Shown: in pieces, positions 47,820 through 55,973 of the stretch | How the letters are laid out: every line of letters begins with the position of its first letter | Numbering within the stretch: position 1 is the stretch's first letter | DNA from: DSXF01 sp964387495 | GTDB lineage: Bacteria; Chloroflexota; Anaerolineae; Anaerolineales; Villigracilaceae | DNA length: 64,000 nucleotides | NCBI GenBank assembly: GCA_964387495.1 | Contig: CAYLXB010000001.1 | Coordinates: forward strand, 62,001-126,000 | Direction of reading: 5' to 3' | Made by a program: the position numbers and the translations under genes | Notes under the pieces: generated by a model | The model's database searches: none | The model's input: only the letters and a program-made list of their open reading frames with translations | What the model was told of the DNA's origin: nothing

Positions 47820-48222
47820 AAAACATACTGGCGACTATATTGGCCGCGATCAAAAAATTACTGCTGATAATGGCAGTGTAGTTATTGGCGGAAATGTCTC
47901 CGGCAGCACGATCATTACCGGCAATCAGAATATGGTTAGGGGGCAAGTCAATGTATTCCTGCCAGTTTACCAGGCGCTTGAAGCCAGAAACGACCTTACA
48001 GACACTCAAAAATCCGACCTCAAGGCAGATATTCAGGAAGTTGAAGTGGAAGTAAAAAAAGCGGAACCAGATGAGACCCTTATTGCTCGCCGTTTGCGCA
48101 ATATCAAACGAATGGCACCTGATATTCTGGACGTCATTGTATCAACACTGGCTCACCCGCTGACCGGCTTCAGTGTAGTTGCTCGAAAAGTGGCCGAACA
48201 AGTTAAAGCGTCGGCAGACTAA
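47809..48222 (+). CDS. Small GRD-motif protein, partner of the NACHT gene
   Basis: A 137-residue protein of no named family that I know. Residues 8-41 (GDYIGRDQKITADNGSVVIGG, then NVSGSTIITGN) repeat a segment of the upstream NACHT protein: 18 of 33 aligned positions are identical, starting at its residue 59. A charged coiled coil (about 72-105) and a hydrophobic-amphipathic C-terminal helix region (about 108-135) follow. Its ATG at 47809 lies inside the NACHT stop region (11-nt overlap), with AGGA just before it. Shared motif plus coupling suggests homotypic binding to the NACHT protein, perhaps as its effector or adaptor. Function is inferred only. Confidence 0.75.
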   Translation: MTDKKHTGDYIGRDQKITADNGSVVIGGNVSGSTIITGNQNMVRGQVNVFLPVYQALEARNDLTDTQKSDLKADIQEVEVEVKKAEPDETLIARRLRNIKRMAPDILDVIVSTLAHPLTGFSVVARKVAEQVKASAD

Positions 48223-48270
48223 GCGTACATCCCCCTGGCAGTTTGCAACGGAAGGCAAAAGGAAATCAAC

Positions 48271-49257
48271 ATGAAAAACATCTGGATTACTATGTTGATT
48301 ATCAGTTGTGTGCTGCCCGCGTTGAGCGGCTGTAGTCTGCCGCAGGCAGCGCAATCGACCCCTCCCATGACAGTGGTTATTCCCCCTTCCTCGACACCCC
48401 CACCTGCATCAGCAACACCTGTTGTTCCAACCATCGTGCCTGGCATTCCAACGCTAATTCCAATAACGGCGACCAGTCCATCTACTGGTGTAACATCACC
48501 GACGCAGGCACCCTCAATCATCCCAGGTTCGCCATCGGGACCTTATGCTGTGGTCCTGGTGAAACCGAATGATGTGCTCAATATCCGTTCAGGGCCGGGA
48601 ACGAACAATGCAATTGTCGGCTCATTCTCCCCAACGCTTACAAATGTTCAATGTACAGGCTCATCATCAACTGCCGACGGAGCCATATGGTTGGAGGTTA
48701 ATAACCCTTCTGGTGGCAACGGCTGGGTAAATGCATCTTTTCTCACCGATTATGTTCCCCAAACAGAGACCTGCGACCCGAGAGTCATGACCCTGCTGGC
48801 GAACCTTGAAAAGGCCATCACAACATCAGACGGTGTTCTCCTGACTTCGCTGGTAAGCCCCAAGCATGGGGTGGATGTGTGGGCATACCGCAGTGGGCAT
48901 CCAATTAACTTCGATATCGAGCATATTCGCTGGGTGTTCGAGAGCACTTATGTACATAACTGGGGAGATCACCCCGCCAGCGGCCTGTCTGTGACCGGGG
49001 CGTTTCACCAAGTAGTATTGCCCATGATGATGGATGTCTATGGCCACAGTTACGAAATTCGCTGCAATGAGCGCGGTGTTCCCGGCTGGAATTTCAGTGC
49101 CTGGCCCGAAGAATACACAAACTACAATGTTTACAAACTCTACAAACCCGGCACCAGCGGCGTGGACCTGGATTGGCGCGTCTGGTTGGTAGGTGTGGAA
49201 TATACGCACGGCCAACCATATCTCACAGCGCTGATCAACTTCGAATGGGTTCCATAG
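48271..49257 (+). CDS. SH3-domain lipoprotein
   Basis: A 328-residue lipoprotein. The signal peptide ends in the lipobox LSGC (Cys about residue 21), followed by a Thr/Pro/Ser-rich linker (about 25-90). A bacterial SH3 domain comes next (VLVKPNDVLNIRSGPGTNNAIVGSFSPT, about 94-155). The roughly 165-residue C-terminal domain is not recognised. It is exported and membrane-anchored. It starts 48 nt after the small GRD gene, so it may belong to the same transcript, but the same architecture occurs elsewhere in the window (17693), so it may simply be a surface protein. Confidence 0.8.
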   Translation: MKNIWITMLIISCVLPALSGCSLPQAAQSTPPMTVVIPPSSTPPPASATPVVPTIVPGIPTLIPITATSPSTGVTSPTQAPSIIPGSPSGPYAVVLVKPNDVLNIRSGPGTNNAIVGSFSPTLTNVQCTGSSSTADGAIWLEVNNPSGGNGWVNASFLTDYVPQTETCDPRVMTLLANLEKAITTSDGVLLTSLVSPKHGVDVWAYRSGHPINFDIEHIRWVFESTYVHNWGDHPASGLSVTGAFHQVVLPMMMDVYGHSYEIRCNERGVPGWNFSAWPEEYTNYNVYKLYKPGTSGVDLDWRVWLVGVEYTHGQPYLTALINFEWVP

Positions 49258-49280
49258 GGAATTTCGTTTAATCGCCATTG

Positions 49281-49318
49281 AATATTTCCGGCAAGTTTGA
49301 AGACTTGCCGGAAATATT
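49281..49318 (+). terminator. Strong terminator after the SH3 lipoprotein gene
   Basis: A perfect 16-bp stem (49281-49296 with 49303-49318) with a 6-nt loop, ending in a T-run. It closes the NACHT-GRD-lipoprotein transcript before the fur operon. Confidence 0.92.
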
Positions 49319-49323
49319 TTTGT

Positions 49324-49374
49324 TTGACAATTGTATTTCCATTTTGATATACTTGTTACTGATAATTTTATAGA
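49324..49374 (+). promoter_or_regulatory. Promoter and possible Fur-type box of the fur-cbi operon
   Basis: TTGACA (49324-49329), an 18-nt spacer and TATACT (49348-49353). Downstream, TGATAAT-T-TTATAGA (49360-49374) is an imperfect 7-1-7 dyad of the Fur family type, just before the Shine-Dalgarno. The operator call is weak; the promoter is better supported. Confidence 0.45.
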
Positions 49375-49385
49375 TAAGGAAAATT

Positions 49386-49892
49386 ATGTCCTGTATTGAA
49401 CAAATCACCCAAGAACTACATGCCCGCGGTTTCCGGGTTACCCCTCAACGGCTGGCCATTTTGCAAATACTGCACATTGGCGGTCACCTTTCCCCGTCGG
49501 AGGTTTACATGCGTGCGCGCCAAATACTTCCTGGTATCACTGAAGCAACAATCTATCGCACGTTGGAATTCCTGGCGGAAAACGGCGCAATTTTTAGGGC
49601 ACACCCAGAGAACGGCCGGTTGGCATACGAAATCGCGGCTCACAATCATCATCATGTGGTCTGCCACATCTGCAGGCAAGAAATAGAGATCGGACATAAA
49701 CTACTTGAAACAATGTATGAGCAAATCGAAAAAGCCAGTGGTTTCCAGCTTGATACCAGCCACCTAACGTTTTTTGGCATATGCCCAGTTTGCAATCAGA
49801 ACAACGTTAAAAATGTCAACTGTTTACCCAAAAACAAATCTGCACAGAGGGTTTCTCCAAATTTTCCAACAACAGTTACGAAAGGAGATTAA
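49386..49892 (+). CDS. Fur family metal-responsive transcriptional regulator
   Basis: A 168-residue Fur-family protein. The winged helix carries GFRVTPQRLAILQIL and EATIYRTLEFLAENGAI. The metal region shows HNHHHVVCHICRQEIEI, and a second CPVC lies near residue 138; the CxxC pairs suit a structural zinc. The C-terminal roughly 25 residues are Lys/Asn-rich and unusual. It lies directly upstream of an ECF nickel/cobalt-type transporter (1-nt gap), so it probably controls that transporter and itself. Whether it senses Ni, Zn or Fe (Nur, Zur or Fur) cannot be read from sequence. Confidence 0.9.
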   Translation: MSCIEQITQELHARGFRVTPQRLAILQILHIGGHLSPSEVYMRARQILPGITEATIYRTLEFLAENGAIFRAHPENGRLAYEIAAHNHHHVVCHICRQEIEIGHKLLETMYEQIEKASGFQLDTSHLTFFGICPVCNQNNVKNVNCLPKNKSAQRVSPNFPTTVTKGD

Positions 49893-49893
49893 A

Positions 49894-50838
49894 ATGTTGT
49901 ATTCCCCTGAACCCATGCACATCCCGGACGGTTTCCTGAGCATCATCGTCGCAGTCGCCTTCTGGGTAATGACCATCATTTCAGCCGGATATGCCCTAAA
50001 GCGCGTTGGAAGAGAACTGGGTGAACGGCAGGTACCGTTAATGGGAGTTCTGGCGGCAGCTATTTTTGCTGGGCAGATGCTTAATTTCTCTGTAGCTGGT
50101 GGAACATCCGGGCACCTGATGGGCGCCGCAATAGCCACCATCCTGGTCGGTCCATGGGCAGCAATTCTAATCATGACTGCAGTTGTGAGCATTCAGGCGC
50201 TGATTTTCCAGGATGGCGGACTGCTGGCTCTGGGCGCCAACATTTTCAACATGGGCCTCATTGGAGTGGCGGTTTCTTATTTCGTTTATCGCACAATCCA
50301 AAAATTGGCTCGCGGACAAAAGTGGGGCATTTTCGTTGGCGGTTTTGCTGCTGCCTGGCTTTCGATTGAGGTAGCAGCATTGGCAGTGGCCTTGCAATTG
50401 GCTCTTTCGGGTACATCTCCGGCCAATATTGCTGTTCCGGCCATGGCTGGTATTCATGCCATCATTGGCATCGGGGAAGGGCTGATCACATTCGGTGCCC
50501 TGTCTGTCATCTACGCCAGCCGCCGCGACTTATTGGAGGCGGTTCAGCAACAGAAATCTGGCGGGTTGGTTTGGGCAGGCGGCCTGGTTGTCGCCCTATT
50601 ACTGGCTGTTCTTTCGCCGTTGGCTTCCACCCATCCTGATGGCTTAGAATGGGTGGCCGAACAAAAGGGTTTTCTGAACATGATACAGGAGCCTTTTTAC
50701 AAGATCATCCCCGACTACATCTTTCCGGGTATCAACAACGAGACATTAGCGACCGTTGTGGCAGGCATTGCTGGTACCCTAATTGTCTTCTGCGTTGCAA
50801 TAGGTGTAGCCTATTTCCGGCAAAAAAAGGCTACGTGA
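49894..50838 (+). CDS. cbiM: ECF transporter S component CbiM (with fused CbiN-like domain)
   Basis: A 314-residue membrane protein: CbiM/NikM substrate-specific component (about residues 8-215) joined to a PDGLE/CbiN-like domain (HPDGLEWVAEQKGF, about 248-310). In NikM the free N-terminus and His2 of MHIPDG bind the metal. Here MHIPDGFLS sits at residue 8; AAAGGAG supports the upstream ATG at 49894, while initiation at 49915 would recreate the classic N-terminus. Further metal residues are in GGTSGHLMGAA. The operon partner genes cbiQ and cbiO follow. The transported ion is nickel or cobalt. Confidence 0.88.
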   Translation: MLYSPEPMHIPDGFLSIIVAVAFWVMTIISAGYALKRVGRELGERQVPLMGVLAAAIFAGQMLNFSVAGGTSGHLMGAAIATILVGPWAAILIMTAVVSIQALIFQDGGLLALGANIFNMGLIGVAVSYFVYRTIQKLARGQKWGIFVGGFAAAWLSIEVAALAVALQLALSGTSPANIAVPAMAGIHAIIGIGEGLITFGALSVIYASRRDLLEAVQQQKSGGLVWAGGLVVALLLAVLSPLASTHPDGLEWVAEQKGFLNMIQEPFYKIIPDYIFPGINNETLATVVAGIAGTLIVFCVAIGVAYFRQKKAT

Positions 50839-50884
50839 TTAGAAACACCAAACGCCAAATGCCTGCAAGGTTTGTTGGAACATA

Positions 50885-51676
50885 ATGCACATCCATTTTC
50901 TCGATCCTTACCGGCCGCTTGCCAGCCCAGTACACTCATTGGATCCTCGTATCAAATTCGTGCTGATCCTGATGTATATTTTAACCACCGCCCTGGCACC
51001 GGTTGGAGCCTGGCCTGTCTACATCATCATGCTGGCACTTATTTTGGCAATAGAAATCCTATCGGGATTGGGCATCAAACACGTCCACCGTCGTGCCTTG
51101 ATGGCAGTACCCTTTGTTCTGGCAGCCCTACCACTTTTGTTCACAACCCCTGGTCAGGTGCTGATCCCGATTGGAAGTCTGCCCCTGACTTTGCAAGGAG
51201 TGGAACGCTTCACCAGTATCGCGCTTAAGTCATGGCTTTCCGTGCAAGCAGCCATCGTACTGACAGCCACCACATCCTTCCCAAATCTATTGTTGGCGAT
51301 GCGAGCAGCGCGCATTCCGCGTCTGCTGGTTGCACTCTTCGGATTGATGTGGCGTTATCTCTTCGTTCTGGCCGACGAGGCCATCCGTTTGATGCGGGCA
51401 CGCACCGCCCGGAGCGGTCAAGCCGGGCCAAAGAAAACCAAATCTGGAGGATCCATTGCCTGGCGAGCCAAAGTAACCGGCGGCATGGCAGGCAGTTTGT
51501 TCCTGCGCGGCATCGAACGCTCTGATCGCATCTACATGGCCATGTTATCACGTGGTTATGCTGGTGAGGTGCGGTCATTTCCACTCCCGGCAATCCCGCC
51601 AGGCCATTGGGCCGTTCTGATAATCGGGCTGGCATTCTTTATCCTGATACTGGTTCTTGGGCTTCTTTGGGTATAA
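50885..51676 (+). CDS. cbiQ: ECF transporter T component CbiQ
   Basis: A 263-residue transmembrane scaffold of the energy-coupling factor. The two Ala-Arg-Gly type coupling motifs appear as MRAARIPRLLVALFGLMWRYLFVLADEAIRLMRARTARSG and MLSRGYAGE; they dock onto the ATPases. Five or six membrane helices are visible. It is 46 nt after cbiM and 2 nt before cbiO, clearly cotranscribed. Confidence 0.92.
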   Translation: MHIHFLDPYRPLASPVHSLDPRIKFVLILMYILTTALAPVGAWPVYIIMLALILAIEILSGLGIKHVHRRALMAVPFVLAALPLLFTTPGQVLIPIGSLPLTLQGVERFTSIALKSWLSVQAAIVLTATTSFPNLLLAMRAARIPRLLVALFGLMWRYLFVLADEAIRLMRARTARSGQAGPKKTKSGGSIAWRAKVTGGMAGSLFLRGIERSDRIYMAMLSRGYAGEVRSFPLPAIPPGHWAVLIIGLAFFILILVLGLLWV

Positions 51677-51678
51677 CG

Positions 51679-52392
51679 ATGCACCATTCCATCGAAATTG
51701 AGCATTTATCATACTCTTATCCTGATGGCCATAAGGCTTTGCAGGATATCTCTCTGCGAGTTGAACCATGTGAAAAAGTAGCCCTGATAGGGCCAAACGG
51801 AGCAGGCAAATCCACACTCATCCTGCATTTGAACGGGATCTTTCCGGCACAGACTGGCAGGGTAAGAGTCTATGGTATGGATGTGACCGAGAAAAACCTT
51901 GGCCAAGTTCGCGCTGCAGTAGGGTTGGTCTTTCAGAACCCAGATGACCAGTTGTTCTCGCCAACTGTTTTCGATGATGTGGCCTATGGGCCTCTCTACC
52001 AGGGTCTTTCCCCGGAACTGGTGCGTACACGTGTCGCTGAAGCCCTGTCTGCTGTCCAGATGGAAGGCTATGCCCAGCGGGTCTCTCACCATCTGAGCAT
52101 GGGCGAGAAAAAACGCATCTCGATTGCCACAGTACTTTCAATGAAACCTGAAGTACTGGTATTGGATGAACCTACTGCAGGAATGGATCCTCGCGCCCGC
52201 CGCGGCCTGATCCATCTTCTGGACGAACTGCCGCTCACCATGCTGGTTTCTTCGCACGACCTGGCTCTGGTACGCGAAATCTTCCCGCGTATGGTTATCA
52301 TGGACGATGGCCGCGTGGTGGCAGATGGACCAACGAACGACCTGATGAAAAACGAGACATTGCTGTTATCACACGGTCTGGAGAAACCTTAA
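51679..52392 (+). CDS. cbiO: ECF transporter ATP-binding protein CbiO
   Basis: A 237-residue ATPase with Walker A GPNGAGKSTLI, Q-loop VFQNPDDQLFSPTVFDDV (typical of ECF A components), signature LSMGEKKRISIA and Walker B VLVLDEPTAGMDP. The ATG at 51679, 2 nt after the cbiQ stop, gives the standard start; a longer in-frame start would lie inside cbiQ. Only one A subunit is present, so it probably homodimerises. It completes the cbiMQO uptake system. Confidence 0.93.
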   Translation: MHHSIEIEHLSYSYPDGHKALQDISLRVEPCEKVALIGPNGAGKSTLILHLNGIFPAQTGRVRVYGMDVTEKNLGQVRAAVGLVFQNPDDQLFSPTVFDDVAYGPLYQGLSPELVRTRVAEALSAVQMEGYAQRVSHHLSMGEKKRISIATVLSMKPEVLVLDEPTAGMDPRARRGLIHLLDELPLTMLVSSHDLALVREIFPRMVIMDDGRVVADGPTNDLMKNETLLLSHGLEKP

Positions 52393-52406
52393 TTCTCCAT
52401 AAAAAG

Positions 52407-52427
52407 CGCCCCCGGAGTCCGGGGGCG
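52407..52427 (-). terminator. Terminator after metK
   Basis: A 9-bp stem CGCCCCCGG/CCGGGGGCG with a 3-nt loop is followed on the minus strand by CTTTTT, 36 nt past the metK stop codon. It may also stop rightward transcription from cbiO less efficiently. Confidence 0.85.
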
Positions 52428-52462
52428 TCACACAAACTTTAACCGCTAAGATCAAGTTACAA

Positions 52463-53668
52463 TCATAGGCCTGCTGACTTCTTCAACGCAGCGGCTTTGT
52501 TTGTCTTCTCCCACGAGAACTCAACATCATCGCGTCCAAAATGACCATAAGCAGCCGTCTTGCGGTAGATTGGCCTGCGCAGATCCAGATCGCGAATAAT
52601 GGCACCCGGACGTAGGTCGAAGTGCTCAAGTATCAGTTTACTAATCTTTTCATCCGCGATTTTGCCAGTGCCAAAAGTCTCTACATTGACCGAGAGGGGA
52701 TGCGCCACACCAATAGCATAAGCTACCTGGATCTCGCAGCGGTCAGCCAAACCGGCCGCAACCACGTTCTTGGCTGCCCAACGCGCCGCATAGGCTGCTG
52801 AGCGATCCACTTTTGTCGGATCCTTGCCAGAGAAGGCACCACCACCGTGACGCCCCATTCCGCCATAAGTATCCACGATGATCTTGCGGCCGGTCACACC
52901 TGCATCGCCCATTGGGCCGCCAATGACGAAGCGCCCGGTGGGGTTGACATAAATTTTCAGGTCCTTATCCACCATCTCGGGCGGCAAAACCGGATTAATG
53001 ACATGCTCAATGACTGCCACGCGAATCTCTTCCTGCGAGATCTCCGGCGCATGCTGGGTAGAGATCAATACAGTGTCAATACGCTTAGGCTTGCCAAAAG
53101 CATACTCGACAGTCACCTGGCTTTTGCCATCCGGACGCAACCAATCCAGCGTTTCATCCTTGCGGACTTTGGCCAGACGGCGAGTGAGTTTGTGAGCCAG
53201 GTAGATTGGCATCGGCATCAACGTGGGCGTTTCATTACAAGCATAGCCGAACATCATGCCTTGGTCACCTGCACCAATTTTATCCAGGTCTTCTTTGTCG
53301 CCGCCTTTGGCTTCCAGGGACTTGCTGACGCCCATGTCAATATCAGGACTCTGGCTGGCGACAGCTGAAAGTACACCGCAGGTGTTGCCATCAAAGCCTT
53401 TCTTGGCGCGGTCATAGCCAATTTCGACAACCACCTTACGAACAAGTTCGTCGAAATTGACGAAAGCCTTGGTGGTAATCTCACCCAATAACATCACATA
53501 CCCGGTCTTCGTAGCCGTCTCACAGGCTACACGAGAGTAGGGATCCTGCTCAAAGCAGGCATCCAAAACGGCGTCCGAAATCTGGTCGCACATTTTGTCC
53601 GGATGGCCTTCTGTCACCGACTCAGAGGTAAACATCAGACTGGGGGAAGTCATAAAGGTAGTGCTCAT
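52463..53668 (-). CDS. metK: S-adenosylmethionine synthetase
   Basis: A 401-residue enzyme that makes SAM from methionine and ATP. The N-terminal SESVTEGHPDKMCDQISDAVLDA and the P-loop-like GGGAFSGKDPTKVDRSAAYAARW are diagnostic; GAGDQGMMFGYACNETPTLMPMP is the third conserved block. GGAGAG lies before the ATG. Expression is controlled by the SAM-I riboswitch in its leader: high SAM should end transcription. Monocistronic. Confidence 0.97.
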   Translation of the reverse strand: MSTTFMTSPSLMFTSESVTEGHPDKMCDQISDAVLDACFEQDPYSRVACETATKTGYVMLLGEITTKAFVNFDELVRKVVVEIGYDRAKKGFDGNTCGVLSAVASQSPDIDMGVSKSLEAKGGDKEDLDKIGAGDQGMMFGYACNETPTLMPMPIYLAHKLTRRLAKVRKDETLDWLRPDGKSQVTVEYAFGKPKRIDTVLISTQHAPEISQEEIRVAVIEHVINPVLPPEMVDKDLKIYVNPTGRFVIGGPMGDAGVTGRKIIVDTYGGMGRHGGGAFSGKDPTKVDRSAAYAARWAAKNVVAAGLADRCEIQVAYAIGVAHPLSVNVETFGTGKIADEKISKLILEHFDLRPGAIIRDLDLRRPIYRKTAAYGHFGRDDVEFSWEKTNKAAALKKSAGL

Positions 53669-53692
53669 AGCTTACATCTCTCCTAAAAATGA

Positions 53693-53865
53693 AATTGCCC
53701 CTTCTGGCGAAAGGGCAATTGCACAGAGTGCACGGCTGCCCTCTCATCTTCCAGAATTCAGGTAACCTTCTGGGTTACCGTTACTGCCGGACTTGGCACC
53801 TTCCACGCGCTCGTGGGGTTGCCGAGGCTTCATCGGGCCGGTCCCTCCGCCTCTCTGGATAAGAG
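53693..53865 (-). promoter_or_regulatory. SAM-I riboswitch with terminator platform
   Basis: The minus-strand leader shows the S-box pattern. P1 is CTCTTATC with GATGAGAG (53865-53858 and 53748-53741), followed by AGAGAGGCGGAGGGACCGGC, CCGATGAAGCCTCGGCAACC and the P3/P4 helices. The aptamer (53741-53865) is followed by a hairpin (53693-53701 with 53713-53720) and a T-run, the terminator that SAM binding would favour. It lies directly upstream of metK. Confidence 0.95.
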
Positions 53866-53897
53866 TACCGTATTGGGGCTGTTAAATTGTAGGCCGG

Positions 53898-53926
53898 ATA
53901 ATACCACAGTCAGCATACAGCGTCAA
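53898..53926 (-). promoter_or_regulatory. Promoter of the metK riboswitch transcript
   Basis: TTGACG (53926-53921), a 17-nt spacer and TATTAT (53903-53898), about 33 nt upstream of the aptamer. The -35 overlaps the right arm of the terminator hairpin of the upstream gene. Confidence 0.65.
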
Positions 53927-53962
53927 CCAGCCGCCACAGATGCGTTTTTTGGGCGGCTGGTT
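53925..53962 (-). terminator. Hairpin after the FGE-like lipoprotein gene
   Basis: A perfect 11-bp stem AACCAGCCGCC (53925-53935) with GGCGGCTGGTT (53952-53962). An A-run is in the loop and no T-run follows. It lies just beyond the stop codon at 53987 and abuts the metK -35 box. Confidence 0.5.
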
Positions 53963-53986
53963 GCTGAGAACACCTGTTACAACAAT

Positions 53987-54925
53987 TTAGTTATCTGATA
54001 CGCAACGGAATCCGATTCTCGGCGAGAAATCTCCGTAGTACTCATCTGTGTTGAGTTGAGCATCAAAGTTCGGGCCGCGAACGGAAGACCGGTTGGAAAC
54101 CCGGATATCTATCTCAGCATCTGCAAAGGACCCGCCACGTACAACACGGTTGAAGTAGTTCGCACGCGCGAGCGGACCTGCCGGGTTCAACGGATTGGCA
54201 TCTTTATAGTACACCGGATCGTAATAGTCATTCACCCATTCATTGACATTGCCTGCAAGGTCCAATACTCCAAACGGGCTGATACCAGCCGGATAACTCC
54301 CAACACGATTGGTATCACCCAACATGTAGTTAAAGTTGGCGCGTGTACCATCCGGCTTCTGATCCCCCCAAGGGTAGGTATTGAGCGTATTACCACGACC
54401 AGCATATTCCCATTCTGCTTCACTGGGCAGACGACGACCGGCCCATTCACAGTACTGCTTTGCATTCGCCCAAGTTACATAAACAACCGGAAAATCATTG
54501 AACTCCGGATTATTGAAATAAGACTGGCGCGCTTCGGACTTTAGCGTCTTGGGCGGTTCACAGACCCCGGCCTGAATGCAAATCATGTACATGGCGTTCG
54601 TTACTTCCACCTTATCGATAAAGTAAGACTTCAATTGGACTTTGTGAGCAGGTTGTTCGTCTTCCGAGGCATGCGGATCAATACCGCCCATTTGGAAGAA
54701 ACCTTGTGGAATGTAGACTTGGATCATTCCATCCGCAGGAGAGACTCGCTCAGAGCCAGCCTGCAAGTTATTTCCAGCCGGCTCTGCGGTCGGATTGATT
54801 GCGGAAGGTAATGTGGGAGCAGCAGTCGGCAGGACAATGGCAGTTGGTTCTGCCTGGCCGCCTCCCATGGAGCAAGCCGTACCCACAAAAACCAGGACGG
54901 CAAGGATTGGTAGTAACTTTTTCAT
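53987..54925 (-). CDS. Lipoprotein with FGE-sulfatase-like (SUMF1) domain
   Basis: A 312-residue protein. A signal peptide ends in VGTAC (near-lipobox), then a Pro/Ala/Thr linker leads to an FGE-like domain (about 65-310): IPQGFFQMGGIDPHASEDEQPAHKVQLKSYFIDKVEVTN, RLPSEAEWEYAGRG and RVVRGGSF...RIGFRCVSDN. The two active-site cysteines of formylglycine-generating enzyme are not both present in the usual CxxxxC spacing, so binding rather than oxidation is likely. It is exported and membrane-anchored. A second FGE-like domain is in the NACHT protein at 45009, but the two do not look like recent duplicates. Confidence 0.85.
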   Translation of the reverse strand: MKKLLPILAVLVFVGTACSMGGGQAEPTAIVLPTAAPTLPSAINPTAEPAGNNLQAGSERVSPADGMIQVYIPQGFFQMGGIDPHASEDEQPAHKVQLKSYFIDKVEVTNAMYMICIQAGVCEPPKTLKSEARQSYFNNPEFNDFPVVYVTWANAKQYCEWAGRRLPSEAEWEYAGRGNTLNTYPWGDQKPDGTRANFNYMLGDTNRVGSYPAGISPFGVLDLAGNVNEWVNDYYDPVYYKDANPLNPAGPLARANYFNRVVRGGSFADAEIDIRVSNRSSVRGPNFDAQLNTDEYYGDFSPRIGFRCVSDN

Positions 54926-55089
54926 CTTATCCTCCAGATAATTGGACTTTATTGCCAGTATAACGACTTAGTGCCGGCTTCCGTATCACCCATTGGTCAC
55001 ATTTTGGTACTATTTTACGACAACTTACGACCTCCTTGCATATAATATACATAAAGAACTAATCATTTGTAAAGTGCGAGTTTTTTACT

Positions 55090-55797
55090 ATGCTTACACT
55101 TGGTCAAAACGAATCAGGATCGGCACTCAGAGTTTTCGTTGTATGTGATCAGACTGATACTGCTCCAATCTGGGGATTCTTGATCCGGGAAAAGGGGTTG
55201 GTTGCCATATTGGAGACTTCTGTCCAGCGGGCTTTGGAGCGTGCAATTGAGGATATTCCGGACCTGGTTGTCATTGATGTTAATGCTCCCCATAGCCAGC
55301 GGATAGCTTTGTGCCAGCGCTTCCGCACCTTAAGTGCCAGCCCAATACTGCTTTTTTTACCAGTGAGTAACGAGACAGAGATCCTGGATGCATATCGCGT
55401 GGGTGTGGATGAATGTGTGGTCAAACCCATAAGCCCGGCTATCTTTCTTGCTAAAGTAACGGCGTGGGCACGTCGAAGTTGGGCTCAACCCATGAGCCCA
55501 GTTCGAACAGGCAAACTACGCCTTGACCCAGCGCATCGCTACGCAATTGACTCAAGGGGACACGAAATCCGTCTGACCAACCTAGAATTTCGTCTTCTAC
55601 ACTTGCTGATGAGCCGACCGGGGTATGTCTTTCGGGCAGATGAAATCCTGGAGACCGTCTGGGGTTCGGGACGCAAGGGAGATCAGGCGCTACTAAAAAA
55701 TGTCATTTACCGCCTGCGTCGAAAAATGGAAGAAGAAGCTGTGGATGACAGCCTGATCCGGACGTGGCCTGGGGGATATAGTTTTCAGGAAGATTGA
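55090..55797 (+). CDS. OmpR/PhoB-type response regulator
   Basis: A 235-residue regulator with an N-terminal receiver domain (about 13-120; phosphoacceptor Asp in DLVVIDVNAP, Lys in VVKPIS) and a winged-helix output domain (about 140-233; RLTNLEFRLLHLLMSRPGYVFRADEIL...LLKNVIYRLRRKM). The first acidic pocket of the receiver is reduced to a single Asp in VVCDQTD, so phosphorylation may be weak or atypical. No histidine kinase is nearby, so it is an orphan. A TATAAT box lies about 45 nt upstream. It may control the Fe-S oxidoreductase 176 nt downstream; this is speculative. Confidence 0.87.
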   Translation: MLTLGQNESGSALRVFVVCDQTDTAPIWGFLIREKGLVAILETSVQRALERAIEDIPDLVVIDVNAPHSQRIALCQRFRTLSASPILLFLPVSNETEILDAYRVGVDECVVKPISPAIFLAKVTAWARRSWAQPMSPVRTGKLRLDPAHRYAIDSRGHEIRLTNLEFRLLHLLMSRPGYVFRADEILETVWGSGRKGDQALLKNVIYRLRRKMEEEAVDDSLIRTWPGGYSFQED

Positions 55798-55973
55798 GGC
55801 CAGACTCGTCGTATGAGAGCGATAGTTGATTGACAGGCATACTTTACAATCCTTACCCCAAAACACAGCCGTCTTGCTTTATGAATCGTGATAAAAGTTA
55901 CTAGTAATCTTCTCCTTGACTCTCTATCCTCCTAATACAGAAAATATCCTGAAATAGTCCAAGGAGAAAAGCC

